Of a stretch of 7,658 nucleotides of DNA, positions 1 through 5,714 are shown in pieces. Positions within the stretch are counted from its first letter, which is position 1. Every line of letters begins with the position of its first letter. The position numbers were made by a program, and so were the translations under genes. This DNA is from Bacteroidaceae bacterium (GTDB lineage: Bacteria > Bacteroidota > Bacteroidia > Bacteroidales > Bacteroidaceae). The stretch covers positions 1 to 7,658 of the forward strand of contig JALNVG010000117.1 of NCBI GenBank assembly GCA_023227685.1. Reading direction: 5' to 3'. A model generated the notes under the pieces. That model was not told where the DNA came from, made no database searches, and saw only the letters and a program-made list of their open reading frames with translations.

Positions 1-297
1 AGAAATCACAGCATCGGGATAGTCACGATTTAAAATATTCAAGCCTACGCTAAGGCGATACATTTCTTCTTCTTGCGTTACATCATCAGCATTAGGATGT
101 GAAGAATAGGCGCCAATGTCAATGATCGAGGCTCCTTCATCAATAATTTGTTTTATCCTCATTGCAATACACTCTTCGGTTTGCATCCGGCTGCCAACAT
201 AAAAAGAATCCGGTGTTACATTCAATATTCCCATTACCTGAGGTGTAGACAAATCAAATAAACAACCTTTGATATTGATATACTTTTTCTTTTCCAA
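1..297 (-). CDS. folP: Dihydropteroate synthase, N-terminal part (runs off the left edge)
   Basis: Dihydropteroate synthase condenses 6-hydroxymethyl-dihydropterin diphosphate with p-aminobenzoate in cytoplasmic folate synthesis and is the sulfonamide target. Ninety-nine codons are visible on the minus strand with no stop, and the gene continues past position 1. Residues 22-33 read MGILNVTPDSFY, the first DHPS signature. Residues 60-68 (DIGAYSSHP) correspond to the second conserved loop, usually of the form DxGG.STRPG. No in-frame ATG precedes the conserved MGILN, and an in-frame TAG lies at 321-319. I therefore place the start at the TTG at 297-295, just after an AGGA at 304-301; ATT at 300-298 is a less likely alternative. 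A good Bacteroidetes-type promoter lies about 33 bp upstream. The oddity is histidine 67, where arginine is usual. Family identity is secure; the exact start is inferred. Confidence 0.93.
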   Translation of the reverse strand, partial: MEKKKYINIKGCLFDLSTPQVMGILNVTPDSFYVGSRMQTEECIAMRIKQIIDEGASIIDIGAYSSHPNADDVTQEEEMYRLSVGLNILNRDYPDAVIS

Positions 298-329
298 AAT
301 TCCTAACGTTTTAAATAGCTAATTGAATA

Positions 330-361
330 CAAACATACATGAATTTATCAAGATAAGCAAA
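330..361 (-). promoter_or_regulatory. Predicted promoter of folP
   Basis: On the minus strand TTTG (361-358) is followed after exactly 20 bases by TATGTTTG (337-330). This matches the Bacteroidetes housekeeping promoter (-33 TTTG, -7 TAnnTTTG) in both boxes and in spacing. Transcription would start near 323-325, leaving a leader of about 27 nt before the TTG start. This is the best promoter match in the window, but it is predicted from sequence only. Confidence 0.7.
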
Positions 362-413
362 TCAGTGTGAAAAAAAATCAAGGTGTCTAATTACATATTT
401 CATTGAATTCATT

Positions 414-421
414 TATCTTTG
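414..421 (+). promoter_or_regulatory. Predicted -7 element for murF
   Basis: TATCTTTG matches the Bacteroidetes -7 consensus TAnnTTTG and lies 30 bp before the murF start. No convincing TTTG occurs 19-21 bp upstream; the nearest TTG (403-405) is too close. The call rests on one box only. The leader that follows is almost pure A/T and has no Shine-Dalgarno sequence, as is common in this phylum. Confidence 0.5.
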
Positions 422-451
422 TCGCATAAAAATAAAAGAAAAAAATAAATA

Positions 452-1750
452 ATGGAACTCCCCGAACTTTACCAAATATTTCTAAAATGCAATACGGTAA
501 CTACCGACAGTAGAAATTGCCCTAAGAACTCACTATTCTTCGCACTAAAAGGTGAATCTTTCAATGGAAATTCTTTTGCCGAAAAAGCTCTTAGCTGTGG
601 CTGTGCTTATGCCGTAATTGATGATGCCGGATTTGCCAAAGAAAATGATAACAGATATATTTTGGTAGACGATTGCTTGCAAACATTGCAGAAATTAGCC
701 AACATGCATCGCCGTCAAGTTGGTACTAAAATTATCGGCATTACGGGAACAAACGGCAAAACAACGACCAAAGAACTGATTTCGGCAGCATTATCGCAAT
801 CACATCACATTCTATGCACACAGGGTAACTTGAACAATCATATAGGTGTACCTCTTACGCTTCTTCGTTTGAAAACCGAACATGATTTAGCTGTTATCGA
901 AATGGGAGCAAGTCATCCGGGCGATATTAAATTTCTCGTAAACATTGCTGAACCGGACTACGGTATTATAACCAATGTAGGCAAGGCGCATCTCGAAGGA
1001 TTCGGTTCTTTTGAAGGTGTAATTAAAACCAAATGTGAACTGTATGATTATTTGCGTACCAAAGAGAATTCAACAATATTCATCCACCACGATAATCCAT
1101 ATCTGATGGATATAGCCCATGGACTAAATAAAATAGAATATGGGAATAAAGATACTCTTTATATAAATGGACATATTACAAACAATTCTCCATATCTTGC
1201 TTTCGAATGGAAAGCTGGAAAAGATGGAGAACGTCATCAAGTACAAACCAAACTAATTGGTGATTATAATTTCCCGAATGCATTGGCTGCCGTAACTATC
1301 AGTCGATTTTTCGGCGTTGAGCCACAAAAGATTGACAATGCTATAGCTACCTACGTACCACAAAATGGTCGGTCGCAAATGGAACAAACAGCAAAAAACT
1401 TGCTCATTATCGATGCATACAATGCTAATCCTACCAGTATGATGGCTTCTCTAATGAATTTTCAGCGTATGGATTTCTCACACAAAATGCTGATCCTTGG
1501 TGATATGAGAGAACTCGGCAACGAAAGCATGGCAGAACATCAAAAAATTGTTGACTTCATAAAAACAGGAAATTTTGAAAAAATCTGGCTTGTGGGTTCT
1601 CAATTTGCAGCCACAAAAAACCATTATCGAAATTTTGCTGATGCCAAAGAGGTAGTAAAAACATTGCAAACAGAAGAGCTCCAATCTTATACGATCCTGA
1701 TTAAGGGCTCTAATGGTATAAAATTAAGTTCGATAGTTGCATACCTATAA
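452..1750 (+). CDS. murF: UDP-N-acetylmuramoyl-tripeptide--D-alanyl-D-alanine ligase
   Basis: MurF joins D-Ala-D-Ala to the UDP-MurNAc-tripeptide using ATP, completing the cytoplasmic pentapeptide precursor of peptidoglycan. The 432-aa product has the three-domain Mur ligase layout. Residues 17-34 (TTDSR through FFALKG) form the MurF-type N-terminal substrate-binding motif. GTNGKTTTK at 99-107 is the ATP P-loop. GNLNNHIG (125-132), EMGAS (150-154) and TNVGKAHLEGFGS (174-186) are central-domain motifs. Lys194, in KTKCELY, is the likely carbamylated lysine. The C-terminal domain carries DAYNANPTSM and LILGDMRELG, typical of MurF, and ends in LIKGSNG. Length is normal. The ATG at 452 gives a natural N-terminus and follows an A-rich leader. 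It stands alone here, divergent from folP, rather than in the dcw cluster where other Mur ligases usually sit. Identification is firm. Confidence 0.96.
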   Translation: MELPELYQIFLKCNTVTTDSRNCPKNSLFFALKGESFNGNSFAEKALSCGCAYAVIDDAGFAKENDNRYILVDDCLQTLQKLANMHRRQVGTKIIGITGTNGKTTTKELISAALSQSHHILCTQGNLNNHIGVPLTLLRLKTEHDLAVIEMGASHPGDIKFLVNIAEPDYGIITNVGKAHLEGFGSFEGVIKTKCELYDYLRTKENSTIFIHHDNPYLMDIAHGLNKIEYGNKDTLYINGHITNNSPYLAFEWKAGKDGERHQVQTKLIGDYNFPNALAAVTISRFFGVEPQKIDNAIATYVPQNGRSQMEQTAKNLLIIDAYNANPTSMMASLMNFQRMDFSHKMLILGDMRELGNESMAEHQKIVDFIKTGNFEKIWLVGSQFAATKNHYRNFADAKEVVKTLQTEELQSYTILIKGSNGIKLSSIVAYL

Positions 1751-1839
1751 TTGATTTTTAAAAGGCTATCCGTAATATCTTTTAATATTAATGTAGTCTA
1801 TCTTTAAAACGCGTAGTACATTTATGCAATACAAGTTTT

Positions 1840-1869
1840 TAAGTTATTCATATTCTTATTAATAACTTA
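1840..1869. other. Small AT-rich hairpin downstream of murF
   Basis: TAAGTTATT (1840-1848) and AATAACTTA (1861-1869) form a perfect 9-bp stem with a 12-nt loop. It lies 90 bp after the murF stop and has no U-tract, so it is at best a weak terminator or an RNA-stabilising 3' structure for murF. The stem is nearly all A-T, and chance occurrence is possible in such DNA. Confidence 0.35.
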
Positions 1870-1888
1870 TATCAGGCAAAAATAAATT

Positions 1889-1964
1889 TTGCATCGCAAA
1901 CATTGGGTAAATGCATTGCAAACACGAGGTAATTGCATCGCAATTTTAAAAAATTGCGATGCAA
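1889..1964. repeat. Array of four TTGCnnnGCAA dyads with about 22-bp period
   Basis: Three direct copies occur at 1889-1899 (TTGCATCGCAA), 1911-1921 (ATGCATTGCAA) and 1933-1943 (TTGCATCGCAA). A fourth, inverted copy is at 1954-1964 (TTGCGATGCAA). Start-to-start distances are 22, 22 and 21 bp. The first two 22-bp units (1889-1910 and 1911-1932) agree at 17 of 22 positions, including a shared GGTAA end. Each 11-mer is a TTGC...GCAA dyad, apart from the first base of copy two. The spacing of about two helical turns would put all four on one DNA face, as expected for a protein-binding array. Its position at the 3' ends of two convergent genes argues against a simple operator. The repeats are seen directly; the function is unknown. 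Confidence 0.75.
1933..1964. other. Strong hairpin at the end of the dyad array, possible terminator
   Basis: Bases 1933-1947 (TTGCATCGCAATTTT) and 1950-1964 are perfect reverse complements, giving a stem of up to 15 bp with a very tight loop (realistically 14 bp and 4 nt). An AT-rich tail with CTTT follows. The same right arm can pair instead with 1884-1899: 1884-1899 and 1954-1969 match over 16 bp. The two folds exclude each other. The hairpin could end transcription from murF or from the opposite side, but the tail is a poor U-tract. Confidence 0.45.
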
Positions 1965-2001
1965 AATTTCTTTGAAAGAACTAGTAAAATTTGGTACTAT
2001 G

Positions 2002-2134
2002 TGATTTTATCCGGATTACAACAAGAGTTATTCGGATAAGAACAAATGTTATCCGAATATCTTCACTTGTTAGTGAAATAACTCTTATTGTTATCGGCAC
2101 GTGGGATGCGCATGGCTTGCGTGGGATAAAATCA
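2002..2134. other. Nested inverted-repeat element, candidate structured RNA or small repeat element
   Basis: Four complementary pairs nest inside one another. P1 is TGATTTTATCC (2002-2012) with its exact 11-bp complement at 2124-2134. P2 is 2019-2032 with 2077-2090, 13 of 14 pairs with one C-A mismatch. P3 is ATTCGGATAA (2030-2039) with TTATCCGAAT (2049-2058) and a 9-nt loop. P4 is TTCACT (2062-2067) with AGTGAA (2072-2077) and a 4-nt loop. P3 and P4 sit inside P2 and share only 1-3 bases with it, so the whole can fold as a multibranched structure. A palindrome, ATGCGCAT (2106-2113), lies between P2 and the right arm of P1. No reading frame and no flanking target-site duplication are evident. 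It could be a small RNA, a long 3' UTR structure or a short interspersed repeat. Confidence 0.55.
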
Positions 2135-2167
2135 AAAAACTTCTAGTAGCTGTCTTATCCTGTTTCC

Positions 2168-2176
2168 GGGGGGGGG
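2168..2176. repeat. Run of nine G
   Basis: A G9 homopolymer, preceded by TTTCC, stands in otherwise AT-rich non-coding DNA, 43 bp beyond the stop codon of the VanZ-like gene. Long G runs are prone to length change during replication and in sequencing. It is not in a coding frame and is not placed as a promoter spacer for any visible gene, so I assign it no switching role. Confidence 0.8.
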
Positions 2177-2218
2177 CGTCTATTTAATTGCTACACAACC
2201 TTGTAAACTAACATTTTC

Positions 2219-2626
2219 TTATTCATTATTGTCTTTTCTTTTCAAAAGCCAGGGACGCACAAGATAATAGGCAATAAGGGAAGCAAAAAATACCCCCAAA
2301 AAATCCGTAAAGAAATCTAGCCATTCACCACTACGATAAGTCGTAAGATACTTTTGTGCAAGTTCAATACATCCGCCAAAGAGTAATGGGAAAAGACTGC
2401 TGCCAATAATAGCCCTCTTAATCGGAAGACTCTTAAAACCTTTGTGCGCCTTAAAAAATTCCAACCAAATCATTCCTGAAAGGCCCAAATACATACAGAA
2501 ATGAACCATTTTATCTATATCCGGAACCTCATCCAATTCTGTCTTTGGAGGTTTAAAAAAGGACAAATATATGATCGCTACAACGATCAATAACGATAAC
2601 GGGTATTTTCTTATATAATATCTCAT
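2219..2626 (-). CDS. VanZ-like family membrane protein
   Basis: This 135-aa integral membrane protein has four predicted hydrophobic helices at about residues 9-24, 40-58, 71-89 and 104-122. The VanZ-family pattern is visible: D38-K39-x-x-H42 (DKMVH) at the start of helix two, E88 with Q91 after helix three, R98, and D104...D108..G111 entering helix four. VanZ is known for low-level teicoplanin resistance in enterococci. Most bacterial VanZ-like proteins have no proven role, so drug resistance should not be assumed here. The start ATG (2626-2624) leads directly into a basic, hydrophobic N-terminus and has only a weak ribosome-binding signal. It is monocistronic and divergent from the symporter gene. 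The family call is fairly secure; the function is unknown. Confidence 0.85.
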   Translation of the reverse strand: MRYYIRKYPLSLLIVVAIIYLSFFKPPKTELDEVPDIDKMVHFCMYLGLSGMIWLEFFKAHKGFKSLPIKRAIIGSSLFPLLFGGCIELAQKYLTTYRSGEWLDFFTDFLGVFFASLIAYYLVRPWLLKRKDNNE

Positions 2627-2645
2627 ATTCTAAATTAATATTTTA

Positions 2646-2680
2646 TTTGATGCAAAAATAAGGAAGAATTTTTATCTTTG
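2646..2680 (+). promoter_or_regulatory. Predicted promoter of the symporter/HhH unit
   Basis: TATCTTTG (2673-2680) is a full match to the Bacteroidetes -7 box and is followed by C. TTTG at 2646-2649 is a possible -33 box, but its 23-base spacing is longer than the usual 19-21. The start codon of the symporter is 50 bp downstream. The -7 call is reasonable; the -33 call is weak. Confidence 0.5.
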
Positions 2681-2685
2681 CACAA
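2653..2685 (-). promoter_or_regulatory. Predicted promoter of the VanZ-like gene
   Basis: On the minus strand TATTTTTG (2660-2653) matches the -7 consensus TAnnTTTG, with TTG at 2685-2683 as a possible -33 box. The 22-base spacing is slightly long. It lies 27 bp before the start codon and interlocks with the opposing promoter-like boxes of the symporter gene. Confidence 0.45.
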
Positions 2686-2730
2686 TAAAAAAGAGAATAA
2701 TACTACTTTTTGAAAGAAATATAAAGAGAA

Positions 2731-4096
2731 ATGTCAAAAAACGATAGAGCAAACTTCGGTAGTAAAATAGGAGCCATATTAGCTTCAGCCGGTTCGGCTG
2801 TAGGTCTGGGTAATATTTGGAGATTTCCGTATGAAACAGGAAATCATGGCGGTGCAGCTTTCATTCTCATCTATATCGGATGCGTTATTTTCTTGGGGAT
2901 GCCAATTATGATATCCGAATTCCTCATAGGAAGGCATTCAAGATCCAATACAGCAAGAGCATATAAAAAAATAGCACCAAATACTCAATGGAAATGGATC
3001 GGACGATTAAGCGTATTAACGGGTTTTCTCATTCTCGGATACTATAGTGTAGTAGCCGGATGGACATTAGAATACATTTACGAAGCATTAACCAACAGCT
3101 TTTCCGGACAATCACCTGCTGAATTCGTTCAATCATTTCAAGATTTCTCAAGTAGTTCTTGGCGACCGATTATCTGGCTTGTTCTTTTTTTGTTAGCTAC
3201 ACATTATATCATAGTCAAAGGTGTGGTAAAGGGAATAGAGCGCTCATCAAAAATATTAATGCCCATATTATTTATCCTTATCGTAATATTGGTCATTTGT
3301 TCTGTTTCTCTTCCTGGAGCAAAAGCCGGCATTTCTTTTTTACTAAAACCGGATTTTAGCAAGATTGACGCGAACATGCTTCTCAGTGATGGGACAAGCA
3401 TTCTTTTCACTAAGTCTGGGTATGGGTTGCCTTTGTACTTATGCTTCCTATTTCAGTAAAGACACAAATTTAACAAAAACAGCTTTTGGTGTAGGTGTTA
3501 TCGATACATTCGTTGCTATCATGGCAGGATTCATCATATTTCCTGCAGCCTTTTCAGTAGGCATTCATCCCAACGCAGGCCCGAGCCTCATATTCATCAC
3601 TTTACCCAATGTTTTTCAAAAGGCATTTGCCGGAATACCAGCTTTATCCTACATATTTTCAATCATGTTTTATATATTATTAGCTCTAGCTACCATTACT
3701 TCTACGATCTCACTTCACGAAGTTTCTACAGCTTATCTCCGTGAGGAATACGGTTTCACAAGAGGTAGAGCAGCCAAAATTGTCACAGGAGGTTGTATCT
3801 TTTTGGGCGTTTTTTGTTCCTTGTCGCTCGGACCGTTAAAAGGTTTCACGATCTTCGGCTTAAACCTTTTCAGCATTTTCGACTTCGTTACAGCAAAAAT
3901 CATGTTACCGGCAGGTGGCTTTTTTATTGCGATCTTTACGGGCTGGTACCTTGACAAGAAAATCATCTGGGAAGAAATTACCAATAATGGATCCTTTAAG
4001 GTACCAATTTATAAAACATATATTTTTGTACTGAAATTTGTTGCCCCCATAGCCATATTCTTTATTTTTATCAACGAATTAGGATTATTGAAGTAA
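2731..4096 (+). pseudogene. Sodium:neurotransmitter symporter (SNF/NSS) family transporter, frameshifted
   Basis: NSS (LeuT-fold) transporters import amino acids or related solutes with Na+ across the inner membrane. The first 219 codons are in frame from the ATG at 2731. They include the TM1 substrate and Na+ motif GSAVGLGNIWRFPY (residues 21-34) and about five membrane segments. Frame 0 then runs into 23 unrelated residues and stops at 3457-3459. Homology resumes in another frame at GTG 3386-3388, as VMGQAFFSLSLGMG, the unwound TM6 motif, and continues to TAA 4094-4096. Joining AGT (3385-3387) to GTG restores 455 aa, a normal length for bacterial members. The simplest explanation is loss of two bases from AGTGTGATG, leaving AGTGATG. 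Neither half is likely to transport alone. Real mutation and sequencing error cannot be told apart here. The substrate is unknown. The next gene starts immediately after its stop. Confidence 0.88.
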
Positions 4097-5017
4097 ATGT
4101 GGAAAGATTTTTTCTATTTTACTCGCACTGAAAGACAAGGAATCATTATACTTATTATATTAATTCTTGCTATCTGTACCTTAAATTTTTTCCTACCCAA
4201 TCGACAAGAAAAGAACACAAAATCTGAGCACCGAGCGCGGTTTGAGAAAGAATATGCCCGTTTTATGTCTTCCATTAAGCTAATGAAAGAAAAGAACTAT
4301 GCTACAAACAACTACAACAGATACAATAATAAAATAAAAAAGGAAATACAACTCATACCCTTTGATCCCAATAAGGCAGATTCATTAATGCTCACGAATC
4401 TTGGACTTCCCTCATGGATAACAAAGAATATTATCCATTACCGCGATAAAGGTGGAATTTTCCGTAAGCCTGAGGATTTCAAAAAAATATACGGACTTAC
4501 TGAAAAACAATATCAAACATTGCTCCCTTATATTATTATTCCTACCATAAAAAAACCTATAAAAGAAGAGATTAAGCTATTTGCGAAAAATCCGGAGAAA
4601 CTAAAAAGAAGTGTTTATAAATATCCATATGGTACTGTTATATCTTTAAATCAGGCAGATACTACCGAATTAAAAAAAATACCGGGAATAGGAAGCAACA
4701 TTGCGATCATGATTGTCAACTACAGACAAAAACTCGGGCACTACTATAACATTAACCAATTGGGAGAAATCAATTTATCAGTCGAGAAACTCAGACCGTG
4801 GTTCTCTGTAAGCGAAGACAAAGCACCACAAATTAATCTTAACAGAAGCAGCTTACAAAAGATGATGAGACATCCGTATATCAATTTCTATCAAGCAAAA
4901 GCATTTGTTGAATTCAGAAAGAAAAGAGGAAACATCAAGAACCTAAAGCAATTTGCACTATACGAAGAATTTACGCCAATTGATTTTGAACGATTAACCC
5001 ACTATGTCTGTTTCTGA
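4097..5017 (+). CDS. Membrane-anchored helix-hairpin-helix (ComEA-like) protein
   Basis: The 306-aa protein has one N-terminal membrane segment (about residues 15-33) and then a basic linker. Three helix-hairpin-helix units follow, at about 89-147 (FDPNKAD...GLP, with a following RKPEDFKKIYGL), 183-240 (SLNQADTTELKKIPGIG, the best match, PGIG at 196-199) and 250-306 (INLNRSS, more degenerate). HhH motifs bind DNA backbone. The N-x-A-(D/S)-x-x-x-L register is that of ComEA-type repeats, but the three-unit anchored arrangement is commoner in Bacteroidetes and its role is not established, so competence should not be assumed. The ATG starts on the base after the symporter stop codon, suggesting co-transcription and possibly coupled translation. 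The 3' end overlaps lolD tail-to-tail by 24 bp. Confidence 0.82.
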   Translation: MWKDFFYFTRTERQGIIILIILILAICTLNFFLPNRQEKNTKSEHRARFEKEYARFMSSIKLMKEKNYATNNYNRYNNKIKKEIQLIPFDPNKADSLMLTNLGLPSWITKNIIHYRDKGGIFRKPEDFKKIYGLTEKQYQTLLPYIIIPTIKKPIKEEIKLFAKNPEKLKRSVYKYPYGTVISLNQADTTELKKIPGIGSNIAIMIVNYRQKLGHYYNINQLGEINLSVEKLRPWFSVSEDKAPQINLNRSSLQKMMRHPYINFYQAKAFVEFRKKRGNIKNLKQFALYEEFTPIDFERLTHYVCF

Positions 5018-5686
5018 TTCTTTTACAACGTTATCTTTCTGAATCATTCCATCAATAAGATGAATTGTTCTGTCTGTTATTGCCGAAAGGGATTCATCAT
5101 GGGTGACAATCACAAATGTCTGACCTAATCGCTCTCTCAAATCAAAAAAAAGTTGATGAAGTTCTTTCTTATTCTGTGTATCCAAACTACCTGATGGCTC
5201 ATCAGCAAGTACAATTTCGGGATGATTGATTAATGCACGAGCTACAGCAATACGCTGCTTTTCGCCACCCGACAACTCATTGGGCTTATGTGTCGCACGA
5301 TCCTTAAGTCCCATCATATCAAGTATCTCCATCGCCCGATGCGAAGCATCACTCGTTGAAGATCCGGCAATCAAAGCAGGAATCATAACATTCTCTATGG
5401 CCGTAAATTCCGGCAACAATTGATGAAACTGAAAAACAAAACCAATATTCTTATTTCTGAAAGCAGAAAGTCTCTTCTCTTTCATTTTATTCACCACAAC
5501 TCCATCATAAGAAACTATACCGCTATCCGGTTCGTCAAGAGTCCCCATTATCTGCAACAATGTAGTCTTACCGGCACCACTCGGGCCAACTATACTCACA
5601 ATTTCACCTTTATTGATCTCAATATCTATGCCTCTTAATACCATCAACGAACCGAAACTTTTATTTATTCCTTCTAACTTTATCAT
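4994..5686 (-). CDS. lolD: LolD-type ABC transporter ATP-binding protein
   Basis: This is the cytoplasmic ATPase subunit of an ABC transporter of the LolD/MacB group. LolD with LolC/LolE releases outer-membrane lipoproteins from the inner membrane. All nucleotide-binding motifs are intact in the 230 aa: Walker A GPSGAGKTT (34-42), Q-loop Gln86, signature LSGGEKQR (138-145), Walker B IVLADE (158-163), D-loop SLD (167-169) and switch His196 in VTHD. Length and the FQFHQLLPEFTAIENV segment fit LolD. No LolC/E permease gene lies in the window, so its partner is encoded elsewhere and a related exporter role remains possible. It lies 28 bp downstream of tcdA on the same strand and is probably co-transcribed with it. 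The start ATG follows GAAAGAAA. The C-terminal codons overlap the convergent HhH gene. Confidence 0.88.
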   Translation of the reverse strand: MIKLEGINKSFGSLMVLRGIDIEINKGEIVSIVGPSGAGKTTLLQIMGTLDEPDSGIVSYDGVVVNKMKEKRLSAFRNKNIGFVFQFHQLLPEFTAIENVMIPALIAGSSTSDASHRAMEILDMMGLKDRATHKPNELSGGEKQRIAVARALINHPEIVLADEPSGSLDTQNKKELHQLFFDLRERLGQTFVIVTHDESLSAITDRTIHLIDGMIQKDNVVKESETDIVG

Positions 5687-5714
5687 TTTCTTTCATCATT
5701 TATTATAAACAATT

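Larger units (their letters stand above)
1751..2218. other. 468-bp non-coding stretch between convergent murF and the VanZ-like gene
   Basis: No open frame longer than a dozen or so codons with a plausible start is visible on either strand, and nothing resembles a tRNA or rRNA. The stretch lies downstream of both flanking genes, so its contents are not obviously promoter elements. From left to right it holds a small hairpin (1840-1869), a four-copy dyad array with two competing hairpins (1884-1969), a nested inverted-repeat element (2002-2134) and a nine-G run (2168-2176). These are listed separately. The remainder, 1751-1839 and 2177-2218, shows nothing I can name. Confidence 0.8.

Noticed and set aside
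1889..1964. CRISPR array
   Set aside because: The repeated core is only 11 bp, spacers of about 11 bp are themselves partly conserved, there are four copies with one inverted, and no cas genes are nearby.
2002..2134. Insertion sequence remnant with terminal inverted repeats
   Set aside because: The 11-bp outer arms resemble terminal repeats, but there is no transposase fragment and no flanking target-site duplication. It is kept only as one possibility for the structured element.
2219..2626. Glycopeptide-resistance determinant because of VanZ similarity
   Set aside because: No vanHAX-type genes are present, and VanZ-like proteins are widespread without a link to resistance. Only the family assignment is supported.
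3365..3459. Programmed ribosomal frameshift joining the two symporter halves
   Set aside because: A +1 shift would be needed. No recognisable slippery sequence or stimulatory structure is apparent, and a +1 shift at AGT would drop the residue that the two-base repair restores. Mutation or sequencing error is simpler.
3733..3984. 83-codon minus-strand open frame opposite the symporter
   Set aside because: It is an antisense shadow of conserved symporter coding sequence, with a basic, non-family composition.
5226..5638. Two plus-strand open frames (65 and 72 codons) opposite lolD
   Set aside because: They lie wholly within lolD in antisense, have no family resemblance and no promoter or ribosome-binding signal.
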